The translations under genes were made by a program, and so were the position numbers. The notes beneath the pieces were generated by a model, which saw nothing but the letters and a program-made list of their open reading frames with translations, was not told where the DNA came from and did no database searches. Shown piece after piece: positions 1-6,934 of a stretch of DNA of 15,823 nucleotides (positions within the stretch are counted from its first letter, which is position 1; each line of letters opens with the position of its first letter). The DNA comes from Mollicutes bacterium. GTDB lineage: Bacteria; Bacillota_I; Bacilli_A; RF39; UBA660. The stretch lies in contig DUUS01000005.1 in NCBI GenBank assembly GCA_012841465.1, forward strand, positions 1-15,823. Direction: 5' to 3'.

Positions 1-275
1 ACTATAGCGGTTTTACCAATTCCTGGTTTACCAACTAAAAGTGCACCTTTTTCAGGTGATATTAATGCGAGTATCATTTGATTTATTTCATCAGCTCTTC
101 CGATTGCTGGATCGGTTATATAAGTTTTGCTTGTTAAGTTATCAGCATAATTTTTAATGATACTTATGTCATCAAATTCTTCTTCCATATCTAAAACTTC
201 AACATTATCAGCATAATCTACTTTTAATGTTTCAAGTTTTTCTTCTTCTAAATTAAACACTTCAAGTTTAGTCAT
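1..275 (-). CDS. Clp-like AAA+ ATPase, N-terminal part (runs off left edge)
   Basis: The first 91 codons of an AAA+ ATPase are present; the rest lies beyond base 1. Residues 53-65 (ITDPAIGRADEIN) match the DPxIGRxxEI entry of the first ATPase module of ClpA/B/C-type unfoldases, and residues 82-90 (GKPGIGKTA) are the Walker A loop. There is no Clp N-domain (two repeats, about 140 residues) and no ClpE-type zinc finger. Instead there are about 40 acidic residues rich in Glu and Asp. The segment between the IGR motif and Walker A is also shorter than in ClpB/ClpC. ATG at 273-275 is chosen; two GTG codons just upstream are in frame and an in-frame TAA precedes them. An AAGG lies 10 bases upstream. 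Family membership is well supported; the subtype cannot be decided from the fragment. Confidence 0.8.
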   Translation of the reverse strand, partial: MTKLEVFNLEEEKLETLKVDYADNVEVLDMEEEFDDISIIKNYADNLTSKTYITDPAIGRADEINQMILALISPEKGALLVGKPGIGKTAI

Positions 276-286
276 TTGCACCACGC

Positions 287-299
287 CTTACTTAGTAAG
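287..299. promoter_or_regulatory. 13-base palindrome over the transcription start, possible operator
   Basis: CTTACT-T-AGTAAG is a perfect inverted repeat with a one-base centre. It touches the -10 element and covers the expected start point and the AAGG of the ribosome binding site. It matches neither the CtsR heptad repeat nor the HrcA CIRCE element that control clp and chaperone genes. An operator role is inferred from position only. Confidence 0.3.
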
Positions 300-306
300 T
301 ATAGCA
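298..306 (-). promoter_or_regulatory. Extended -10 promoter of the AAA+ gene
   Basis: On the minus strand the bases read TGCTATACT, a good extended -10 element (TGnTATAAT type). The -35 region is only T-rich. The predicted start point is near 291, giving a leader of about 16 bases. A 13-base palindrome (287-299) spans the start point. Confidence 0.55.
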
Positions 307-320
307 TATAAAAAGATATT

Positions 321-350
321 TAAAAAGAGCCACAATGTTAAGTTGACTCT
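321..350 (-). terminator. Intrinsic terminator after the amidotransferase gene
   Basis: The arms AGAGTCA (350-344) and TGGCTCT (332-326) pair over 7 bp with one G-U pair around an 11-base loop, followed by a T run on the minus strand. A T run at 353-359 on the plus strand could make it bidirectional. It begins about 11 bases after the stop codon at 361. Confidence 0.65.
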
Positions 351-360
351 AGTTTTTTTA

Positions 361-1104
361 TTATCTTTTTCTTTTTTTAGATTCATATATTAATCGATCA
401 AAAAGTTTATTATCTTTTTCAAGTTCAGCATGAAAATGTACTCCAAGTATAAACTTACTTGGATCATTAAATTCAATTGCTTCTTTTACACCATCACTTG
501 CATCAGCTGATGCGATAAAACCACTGTGAAGAAATTTAAAATCAAAGCCATGAAAACTTGCAACACTCATATTTCCTTTTCCTATAATATCATAAAGCAG
601 TGTGCCCTTATGAATTCTAATATCATGTCTAGAATCATCTATGTTATCTCTAGTAATATTTGGAGTATAATGCATATGTCCAGATGGAAGTTTTCTAAGT
701 ACTGTACCTTCATTTTGTTTTTTAAGTTCATCGTAATGCTCTTTTATTATTTCATATGTTAAAATTTCTTCTTTAGAAAGTTTATCTAAAAGTGCACTAA
801 AGATTGACATAGCTTGTGCCCCTAGGCAAATTCCAAGTATTGGTACATCATTTTTAATTGAGTAATAAAGTATCTGATATATGTATAACCTTACTTGATT
901 TCCTCCAGGTATTAAAAAGCCATCACACATATCAAGTATTTCAGGATCCAAATTTCCATCTGGCATTAAGAGCCCGATAGGAGTTGCTCCACTTTCTTGT
1001 AATTTTTTAGTATAAGAGTTAACAAATTTAAATTGATCATCAAATATACTTGGTCCTTTTTTATAAGTTAAAGTAGGAACTACTCCGATAATTGGTTTTT
1101 TCAT
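361..1104 (-). CDS. Class I glutamine amidotransferase-like hydrolase (peptidase C26, PuuD-like)
   Basis: The protein has 247 residues. It resembles the gamma-glutamyl-GABA hydrolase (PuuD, peptidase C26) group, which cleaves gamma-glutamyl bonds. Cys93 sits in GICLGAQ, the nucleophile elbow, and His225/Glu227 in GVHFHAE complete the expected triad. ASADASDGVKEAIEF (198-212) matches the family stretch before the triad histidine. It is divergent: GICRG is GICLG, the usual GVQWHPE is GVHFHAE, and the segment after IPGG (65-68) is short, lacking the usual D-x-x-P-x-x-Y region. ATG at 1104 is chosen because AGGAGG lies 8 bases upstream; a longer reading to 1161 would overlap the preceding gene. 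It follows the YitT gene by 13 bases, so the two are probably co-transcribed. The substrate is unknown; folate poly-gamma-glutamate or peptide substrates are also possible. Confidence 0.85.
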   Translation of the reverse strand: MKKPIIGVVPTLTYKKGPSIFDDQFKFVNSYTKKLQESGATPIGLLMPDGNLDPEILDMCDGFLIPGGNQVRLYIYQILYYSIKNDVPILGICLGAQAMSIFSALLDKLSKEEILTYEIIKEHYDELKKQNEGTVLRKLPSGHMHYTPNITRDNIDDSRHDIRIHKGTLLYDIIGKGNMSVASFHGFDFKFLHSGFIASADASDGVKEAIEFNDPSKFILGVHFHAELEKDNKLFDRLIYESKKRKR

Positions 1105-1117
1105 GTTGTCCTCCTTT

Positions 1118-2005
1118 TTAAAATGGTAATAATGATTTTTTATAACCCCCGGTTGCTCCATAGCAATCTATAGTTAAAACAAATGCTTTGTTATCTATGT
1201 TAGTAATAATATGTCTAAAAGGATAATACTTTCTAGCAGGAACGATTACCAAAAGTATGGGAGCCTTCTTTGAAAAAAAACCACCTCTACTAGTCATTTC
1301 AGTTACGCCAACTGAAAATTTCTTCATTAAATAATTGGATATATCACTCGCTTTATCTGATTTTATATAAACCATTTTAGAGTCTTTTATTCCAAGTAAT
1401 ATGCGGTCAGTAATATAATTACTGATAAGTAAAATAAATGCAGCATACAAAGTATTTGTTGGTCCAAAGATTAAAAATCCCGAGCCTATAATTATTATAT
1501 TAACTATTGTTGATGCTTTTCCCATAGTTATTTTTAAATATTTATTTAAAATAGTTATAATTACATCACTTCCACCAGTATTATAAGTACTTCGGTAAAT
1601 TATACCAGTACCAACTCCCATTAATACCGCTGATGATAAAAGAAGTAAAAAAGTACTTTCAAAATTAATAGTAATGACTTTTATTAGAGGAGTTGTTATA
1701 CTTACCATAAAGTTAAAGGTAAGAGAACCAAACAGAGATTTAAATGCAACTTTTTTATCTAGAAGAGTTATACTTAGTATAAACAAAACTACTGTAGCAA
1801 GATTTAAAAAAGTAACTCTACTTAAACCAGTTAGTTCATTTACAATAATAGCAAGTCCACTCATTCCTCCAACAACAAATTTATTTGGTGTTAGTATTAA
1901 ATTATAATTAAGAGCAACTATAAATGTTGCGATAACAAAAAACAATATTTTTAATATCCGATTCTTTTTATTAATAATTGATAAAATATTTGTTTTGTTT
2001 TTCAA
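1118..2005 (-). CDS. YitT/DUF161-DUF2179 family membrane protein
   Basis: This is a 295-residue integral membrane protein. Residues 16-200 hold about five to six hydrophobic segments of the YitT (DUF161) type, with the conserved YNLILTPNKFVVGGMSGLA stretch near 34-52 and STYNTGGSD near 139-147. A soluble C-terminal DUF2179 domain (about 208-290) carries GVTEM, GGFFSKKAPILLVIV and IDNKAFVLTID. The family is widespread in Bacillota; its transport or signalling role is not established. The start is a TTG at 2003-2005: AGGAG lies 10 bases upstream, and no ATG is available near the N-terminus. The next gene follows after 13 bases. It lies downstream of the tuf terminator and needs its own promoter; a candidate lies at 2027-2055. 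Confidence 0.88.
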   Translation of the reverse strand: MKNKTNILSIINKKNRILKILFFVIATFIVALNYNLILTPNKFVVGGMSGLAIIVNELTGLSRVTFLNLATVVLFILSITLLDKKVAFKSLFGSLTFNFMVSITTPLIKVITINFESTFLLLLSSAVLMGVGTGIIYRSTYNTGGSDVIITILNKYLKITMGKASTIVNIIIIGSGFLIFGPTNTLYAAFILLISNYITDRILLGIKDSKMVYIKSDKASDISNYLMKKFSVGVTEMTSRGGFFSKKAPILLVIVPARKYYPFRHIITNIDNKAFVLTIDCYGATGGYKKSLLPF

Positions 2006-2026
2006 ATTACTTCTACTCCTGTATTA

Positions 2027-2055
2027 ATGATACTACTAAATTTAATATAGGTAAA
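2027..2055 (-). promoter_or_regulatory. Candidate promoter of the YitT operon
   Basis: TTTACC (2055-2050) and TATCAT (2032-2027) are separated by 17 bases. This is a moderate match to the sigma-A consensus, and the predicted start point lies very close to the ribosome binding site, so the leader would be very short. It is the best candidate in the 110-base gap after the tuf terminator. Confidence 0.35.
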
Positions 2056-2085
2056 GATGATAATATTTTCCTTTACATAATAAAT

Positions 2086-2114
2086 AAAAAAACTTAAGGA
2101 TTTTTCCTTAAGTT
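2086..2114 (-). terminator. Intrinsic terminator of tuf
   Basis: A perfect 10-bp stem AACTTAAGGA/TCCTTAAGTT with a 4-base loop starts two bases after the tuf stop codon and is followed by a T run on the minus strand. Confidence 0.9.
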
Positions 2115-2116
2115 TA

Positions 2117-3283
2117 TTATTCGATAATTTCAGCAACAGTTCCTGCTCCAACTGTACGTCCACCCTCACGAATTGAGAATTTAGTACCAGCTTCAAGAGC
2201 TACAGATGAAATTAATTCAACTGTCATATCTACGTTGTCACCAGGCATAACCATTTCAACTCCTTGAGGAAGTTCGATTACTCCAGTAACGTCAGTAGTT
2301 CTGAAAAAGAACTGAGGTCTGTAATTTGAGAAGAATGGAGTATGACGTCCGCCTTCTTCTTTGCTTAATACATAAACAGTAGCCTTGAATTTTTTATAAG
2401 GTTTAACTGTTCCTGGTGCAGCAAGTACTTGACCACGTTCGATATCTTCACGATCAATTCCACGTAGTAATATTCCTGCATTATCTCCAGCTTCAGCATA
2501 ATCTAATGATTTTCTGAACATTTCGATTCCAGTTACAACTGTTTTTTTAGTATCTCTTAAACCAACAATTTCAACTTCATCGTTTAGTTTAACTTGTCCA
2601 CGCTCTACACGTCCTGTACAAACAGTACCACGACCTGAGATTGTAAACACATCTTCAACACTCATTAAGAATGGTTTTTCAGTATCTCTAACTGGAGTTT
2701 CGATATACTCATCAACAGCAGCCATTAATTCAGTAATAGCTTTTTGATAATTTTCATCGCCTTCTAGTGCTTTTAATGCTGAACCTCTAATTATAGGGCA
2801 GTCTGCATCAAAATCATATTCTCCAAGAAGTTCTCTGATTTCCATTTCTACTAAATCTAGTAATTCTTCATCATCAACTTGGTCACATTTGTTCATGAAC
2901 ACAATTATTTTTGGAACACCAACTTGACGAGCAAGTAAGATATGTTCTCTTGTTTGTGGCATTGGGCCATCTGATGCACTAACTACTAGAATAGCTCCGT
3001 CCATTTGTGCAGCACCAGTAATCATGTTTTTAACATAATCGGCGTGACCTGGACAGTCTACGTGAGCATAGTGACGACTTTCAGTCTCATACTCAACGTG
3101 AGAAGTACTAATTGTAATACCTCTTTCTCTTTCTTCTGGTGCATTATCAATATCTGCATAATCAATAAAATCACCAAATTGTTTTGTAATAGCTGCAGTT
3201 AAAGTAGTTTTACCGTGGTCAACATGACCAATAGTACCTATATTAACATGGGGCTTATTACGTTCAAATTTTTCTCTTGCCAT
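2117..3283 (-). CDS. tuf: Elongation factor Tu
   Basis: The protein has 388 residues and delivers aminoacyl-tRNA to the ribosome as a GTP complex. GHVDHGKT (19-26), DCPGH (76-80), NKCD (131-134) and SAL (168-170) are the G1, G3, G4 and G5 motifs, and Thr57 in RGITI is the switch I threonine. Domains 2 and 3 are complete, ending in EGGRTVGAGTVAEIIE. It is a few residues shorter than the 394-396 usual in E. coli or B. subtilis. The loss is about five residues between the P-loop helix and the RGITI motif, a short form I recall from alphaproteobacterial EF-Tu rather than from Bacillota. The ATG is preceded by AGGAGG. It has its own promoter just after fusA and its own terminator, so it can be transcribed apart from rpsL-rpsG-fusA. 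Confidence 0.98.
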   Translation of the reverse strand: MAREKFERNKPHVNIGTIGHVDHGKTTLTAAITKQFGDFIDYADIDNAPEERERGITISTSHVEYETESRHYAHVDCPGHADYVKNMITGAAQMDGAILVVSASDGPMPQTREHILLARQVGVPKIIVFMNKCDQVDDEELLDLVEMEIRELLGEYDFDADCPIIRGSALKALEGDENYQKAITELMAAVDEYIETPVRDTEKPFLMSVEDVFTISGRGTVCTGRVERGQVKLNDEVEIVGLRDTKKTVVTGIEMFRKSLDYAEAGDNAGILLRGIDREDIERGQVLAAPGTVKPYKKFKATVYVLSKEEGGRHTPFFSNYRPQFFFRTTDVTGVIELPQGVEMVMPGDNVDMTVELISSVALEAGTKFSIREGGRTVGAGTVAEIIE

Positions 3284-3315
3284 TATAAATTCCTCCTATT
3301 TTCTTTACTAGCAAT

Positions 3316-3344
3316 ATTTTATCTAATTCTTGATTAAATATCAA
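3316..3344 (-). promoter_or_regulatory. tuf promoter
   Basis: TTGATA (3344-3339), a 17-base spacer and TAAAAT (3321-3316): each hexamer is one base from consensus. It sits in the 68-base gap between fusA and tuf and predicts a leader of about 26 bases. No clear terminator separates fusA from tuf, so read-through from the str operon is also expected. Confidence 0.75.
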
Positions 3345-3351
3345 GTATTAT

Positions 3352-5427
3352 TTATTCTGATGTGCCTTGTTTACTTATAATTCCTTCGGCTATGTTTTTA
3401 GGCACTTCTTCATAGTGATCGAAGGTTGGGGTAAAGGTTCCTCTACCTTGAGTATTACTTCTTAGCGTTGTAGCCAGTCCGAACATTTCAGACAGTGGCA
3501 TCATTGCTTTGATTAATAAAGCATTACCACGTGTTTCTTGTCCGATTGGTTTTCCACGTCTGCTCGTAATATCTCCCATTACATTACCCATGTATTCTTC
3601 AGGGGTAACTATATCAACTTTCATGATTGGTTCAAGTAGAACTGGTTTACACTTTTTACCAGCATCTCTAAGTGCCATGCTAGCAGCAATTTTAAACGCC
3701 ATCTCAGATGAGTCAACATCGTGATATGAACCATCATATAAGGTTGCTTTAACATCAACCATTGGATAACCTGCAAGGATTCCACCAGCCATAGCTTCTT
3801 GAAGTCCTTTGTCAGTTACTGGAATATATTCTCTAGGAACTGTTCCACCAACAACCTGATCTACAAACTCATATCCTTTACCAGGATTTGGTTCAAATTT
3901 GATTTTAACATGTCCATATTGTCCACGTCCACCAGATTGTTTAATGTATTTTCCTTCACAGTCTCCAAACGCCGTTAGAGTTTCACGGTAAGCAACTTGT
4001 GGTTTACCAATATTAGCTTCAACACTAAATTCTCTTTTCATACGGTCTACTAAAACTTCTAAGTGAAGTTCTCCCATACCACTTATTACAGTTTGACCAG
4101 TTTCATGGTTTGTTGCTGCTCTAAAGGTTGGGTCTTCTTCAGATAACTTTTGTAGTGCCGTACTTAGTTTATCTTGATCTGCTTTTGATTTTGGTTCAAT
4201 AGCAAGTTCGATAACCGGTTCCGGGAAAATCATTGATTCTAATATACAAGCATTTTTCTCATCACATAGAGTATCTCCTGTACCAGTATTTTTAAGACCT
4301 ACTGCCGCAGCAATATCTCCTGCAAATACTTTTTTTATTTCAGAACGGTCATTAGCATGCATTTGAAGAATTCTTCCGATTCTTTCTTTATCATTCTTAG
4401 TTGCATTAAGTACATACGAACCACTTTCAAGGGTTCCCGAGTAAACTCTAAAGAATGTTAATTTTCCTACAAAGGGATCAGTTGCAACTTTAAATGCAAG
4501 AGCACTAAATGGTGCTGAGTCTGATGGTTCTCTTGTAATTGGCTCTCCTTTTAAGTCTTCTCCGTTTATTGCTTCAACATCTGTTGGTGCAGGTAAGTAA
4601 TCAACAATTGCATCAAGTAGTAATTTAACTCCCATGTTATGGAATGCTGTTCCACATAGTACTGGGAAAAATTCTGCTTTTAGAACTCCTGTTCTGATTG
4701 CTTTTCTTATTAACTCTTCACTAATTTCTTCACCTTCAAGGTATTTTTCCATTAGTTCATCATCAAATTCAGCAATTGCTTCAAGCATCATTGTTCTACG
4801 GTTTTGAACTTCTTCTTGAAATTCAGCTGGAATATCTACTATTTCAGCTTCTTCCTCTTCTTTACCATCATACATATGAGCTTTTAATGTTATTAAATCA
4901 ATTATTCCTTTAAAATTATCTTCTGCTCCAATTGGCCATTGAAGAGCTTCTGAGTTTACTCCAAAGCGATCTTTGATTGCTTTTAAACTAAATGCAAAGT
5001 CTGCTCCCATTTTGTCCATCTTATTACAAAAAATAATTCTTGGAACCTTAAATTCATCTGCTTGTCTCCAAACTGTTTCAGTTTGTGGTTCTGGACCTGA
5101 CTGTGAGTCTAGCAGTGTTACTGCTCCATCCAAAACTCTAAGAGATCTTGATACTTCAACTGTAAAGTCAACGTGTCCTGGGGTATCAATGATATTTAAT
5201 CGATGACCTTTCCAGAATGCTGTTGTAGCAGCTGAAGTAATAGTAATTCCACGTTCTTTTTCTTGGTCCATCCAGTCCATAACTGATTCACCATCATGGG
5301 TCTCACCTATTTTATGAACTTTTCCGGTGTGGAATAAAATTCTTTCTGTAGTTGTAGTCTTTCCAGCATCGATATGTGCCATTATACCTACATTTCGAGT
5401 GTTTTCCAGACTATATTCTCTTGCCAT
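3352..5427 (-). CDS. fusA: Elongation factor G
   Basis: The protein has 691 residues, the normal length, and is the translocase GTPase of protein synthesis. AHIDAGKT (17-24), RGITI (59-63), DTPGH (81-85) and NKMD (135-138) are its GTPase motifs. Later domains show the expected conserved stretches, including GMGELHLEV in domain III, GGRGQYGHV in domain IV and YMGNVMGDITSRRG in domain V. It starts 12 bases after the rpsG stop, and its AGGAGG overlaps that TAG stop codon, which suggests coupled translation. It is the third gene of rpsL-rpsG-fusA, with tuf following. The presence of both hallmark loops supports the canonical translocase rather than a fusidic acid resistance or EF-G2 paralogue. 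Confidence 0.98.
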   Translation of the reverse strand: MAREYSLENTRNVGIMAHIDAGKTTTTERILFHTGKVHKIGETHDGESVMDWMDQEKERGITITSAATTAFWKGHRLNIIDTPGHVDFTVEVSRSLRVLDGAVTLLDSQSGPEPQTETVWRQADEFKVPRIIFCNKMDKMGADFAFSLKAIKDRFGVNSEALQWPIGAEDNFKGIIDLITLKAHMYDGKEEEEAEIVDIPAEFQEEVQNRRTMMLEAIAEFDDELMEKYLEGEEISEELIRKAIRTGVLKAEFFPVLCGTAFHNMGVKLLLDAIVDYLPAPTDVEAINGEDLKGEPITREPSDSAPFSALAFKVATDPFVGKLTFFRVYSGTLESGSYVLNATKNDKERIGRILQMHANDRSEIKKVFAGDIAAAVGLKNTGTGDTLCDEKNACILESMIFPEPVIELAIEPKSKADQDKLSTALQKLSEEDPTFRAATNHETGQTVISGMGELHLEVLVDRMKREFSVEANIGKPQVAYRETLTAFGDCEGKYIKQSGGRGQYGHVKIKFEPNPGKGYEFVDQVVGGTVPREYIPVTDKGLQEAMAGGILAGYPMVDVKATLYDGSYHDVDSSEMAFKIAASMALRDAGKKCKPVLLEPIMKVDIVTPEEYMGNVMGDITSRRGKPIGQETRGNALLIKAMMPLSEMFGLATTLRSNTQGRGTFTPTFDHYEEVPKNIAEGIISKQGTSE

Positions 5428-5439
5428 TTTTTATTCCTC

Positions 5440-5907
5440 CTACCATCTATAATGTGCAAATGCTTTATTAGCCTCCGCCATTTTATGGGTATCTTCACGC
5501 TTTTTAGCGGCTCCACCCACTCCATTTGCTGCATCCATTATTTCTTGAGCTAAATTATTAGCCATTCCTTTTCCAGGTCTTAATCTGGCATAGTTTACTA
5601 GCCAGCGAAGTCCTAATGTTTGACTTCTTGTTTCTCTAACTTCAACTGGAACTTGAATATTAGAGCCACCAACACGACGAGATTTAACTTCTAGTGCTGG
5701 CTTAATATTTTCAATAGCAGTATTAAATACTTCCATTGGATCTTTATTTGTCTCTGCTTTAATTATATCAAAGGCTTCATAAAGAATTTTTTCTGCATTT
5801 CCTTTTCTTCCATCTTTCATAATTGCATTTATTAATTTAGTAACAACTTTTGAATTATATATTGGGTCTGGAAGAACATCTCTTTTCTCTGCACGTCTTT
5901 TACGCAT
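5440..5907 (-). CDS. rpsG: Small ribosomal subunit protein uS7
   Basis: The protein has 155 residues (family about 156). It binds the 3' major domain of 16S rRNA and starts assembly of the 30S head. It shows the typical start MRKRRAEKR, LINAIMKDGRKG (25-36), the beta-hairpin region SRRVGGSNIQVPVEV, and the end EANKAFAHYRW. ATG at 5905-5907 has AAGGAGG upstream. It lies 17 bases after rpsL and directly before fusA, the standard str operon order. In E. coli S7 represses this operon by binding the rpsL-rpsG spacer; here that spacer is only 17 bases and shows no such structure, so any autoregulation would have to act elsewhere, for instance at the rpsL leader. Confidence 0.98.
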   Translation of the reverse strand: MRKRRAEKRDVLPDPIYNSKVVTKLINAIMKDGRKGNAEKILYEAFDIIKAETNKDPMEVFNTAIENIKPALEVKSRRVGGSNIQVPVEVRETRSQTLGLRWLVNYARLRPGKGMANNLAQEIMDAANGVGGAAKKREDTHKMAEANKAFAHYRW

Positions 5908-5924
5908 CGTTTTTCCTCCTTAAA

Positions 5925-6338
5925 TTATTTTTTTTCTTTTTTGGTGCCGTATTTGCTTCTACCTTGTTTGCGGTCTTGAACTCCTTGAGTATCAAGAGTT
6001 CCTCTTATAATATGATAACGAACTCCGATTAAGTCCTTAGCACGACCACCACGAATTAATACTACGCTGTGTTCTTGTAAGTTGTGTCCTTCACCTGGTA
6101 TATAAGCATCTACTTCACGACCATTAGATAATCTAACACGAGCATATTTTCTTAGTGCTGAGTTAGGCTTCTTAGGTGTTTTAGTACCAACACGAGTACA
6201 AACCCCTCTCATTTGAGGATGGTTAGTATTTGTGGTTTTTCTCTCTAAGCTGTTAAATCCAATATTTAAAACTGGACTTTGTTTCTTTTTTGTTTTTGCT
6301 TTTCTTTTCTTTTTAATCAGTTGATTAATTGTAGGCAT
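5925..6338 (-). CDS. rpsL: Small ribosomal subunit protein uS12
   Basis: The protein has 137 residues and forms part of the decoding centre. It is the longer Gram-positive form, with about 13 more residues near the N-terminus than E. coli S12. The loop TPKKPNSALRK (54-64) and GHNLQEHSVVLIRGGR (84-99) are conserved; Lys56 and Lys101 correspond to E. coli Lys43 and Lys88. The second loop reads KDLIGV, so Ile104 replaces the nearly invariant Pro91 (E. coli numbering), a site of streptomycin resistance and dependence mutations. ATG at 6338 is chosen because it gives the family start MPTINQLIKK with GGAAG upstream; a longer reading to 6362 would place coding sequence over the ribosome binding site. 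It is the first gene of the str operon, with a promoter at 6432-6460 and a structured leader. Confidence 0.97.
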   Translation of the reverse strand: MPTINQLIKKKRKAKTKKKQSPVLNIGFNSLERKTTNTNHPQMRGVCTRVGTKTPKKPNSALRKYARVRLSNGREVDAYIPGEGHNLQEHSVVLIRGGRAKDLIGVRYHIIRGTLDTQGVQDRKQGRSKYGTKKEKK

Positions 6339-6350
6339 TCTCTTCTTCCT

Positions 6351-6411
6351 TCCTATGCACACTTCCGGGTGTGTAGTTTACTTTTTAAAATTAAGTCCTA
6401 TTTGCATAGAA
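6351..6411 (-). promoter_or_regulatory. Structured rpsL leader that can cover the ribosome binding site
   Basis: In the transcript, TTCTATGCA (6411-6403) can pair with TGCATAGGA (6359-6351) over 9 bp including one G-U pair; the second strand contains part of the rpsL ribosome binding site. Between them a small hairpin CACAC/GTGTG (6373-6369 with 6362-6358) with loop CCGGAA abuts the long helix, sharing two bases. This could occlude the site and allow feedback control of the S12-S7-EF-G operon. I know of no named leader that it matches. Confidence 0.4.
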
Positions 6412-6431
6412 CTCAAAATAAACGCACTATT

Positions 6432-6460
6432 AATATAACATCTTATTATATGCGTGTCAA
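6432..6460 (-). promoter_or_regulatory. Promoter of the rpsL-rpsG-fusA operon
   Basis: TTGACA (6460-6455, perfect), a 17-base spacer, and TATATT (6437-6432) preceded by TGT, which makes an extended -10. The predicted start near 6425 gives a leader of about 87 bases. The -35 lies only 18 bases after the stop codon of the preceding lipoprotein gene. Confidence 0.85.
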
Positions 6461-6478
6461 TCATAAATTATACAATTT

Positions 6479-6934
6479 TTAACAAACTTCGTCACATACT
6501 ACTGGATAAACTTCATGAAACATACTATCTATGTAATTATTAATATCTTCAGTTTCAATATTTTCATCATAATATTTAATTAAATCACCTAGTTTAAATG
6601 CTAGTATTGCTGGGAATTTTAATTCTTCAGCTTCAATCTTACTTAAGAATTCTTCCTTATTTAAATTTTCTTCTTTAATAAAATATGCGATATCTACATC
6701 ACATTCACAAAGTACATCACAAAAACGATCTGCCAGCTTTTGTGATTCATCATTCTCATCTCCTATAAATATTATTCCGGTTTTAGTTTCGGTAAATTCT
6801 AAAAGTTCTTGATAATTTAATTCTTTAACATAATCTATTTTAGTATCATAGATTTTTTGAAATTCGTTTTCTTCGATTTTAGTGCATCCACTAATTATTA
6901 ATATACTTATTATTAATAATAATATTTTTTTCAT
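6479..6934 (-). CDS. Small lipoprotein with a possible thioredoxin-like fold lacking CXXC
   Basis: The protein has 151 residues and I do not recognise it as a named family. Residues 1-16 are a lipoprotein signal with lipobox ISGC; Cys17 would be lipid-modified by Lgt (encoded in this window) and retained on the outer face of the membrane. The rest is acidic. The strand GIIFIG (53-58), a following helix, and KFPAILAF (106-113) with a proline in the cis-Pro position resemble a thioredoxin-like layout, but the place of the CXXC motif is taken by DENDES. Other cysteines are at 72, 76, 78, 147 and 151, the last two as a C-terminal CDEVC. The start overlaps the preceding stop as ATGA, with AGGAG upstream. 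It is the last of three coupled genes. The fold is a weak inference. Confidence 0.7.
   Translation of the reverse strand: MKKILLLIISILIISGCTKIEENEFQKIYDTKIDYVKELNYQELLEFTETKTGIIFIGDENDESQKLADRFCDVLCECDVDIAYFIKEENLNKEEFLSKIEAEELKFPAILAFKLGDLIKYYDENIETEDINNYIDSMFHEVYPVVCDEVC

Noticed and set aside
2002..2196. A 64-codon minus-strand frame at the end of tuf
   Set aside because: It overlaps the tuf end in another frame and crosses the tuf terminator.
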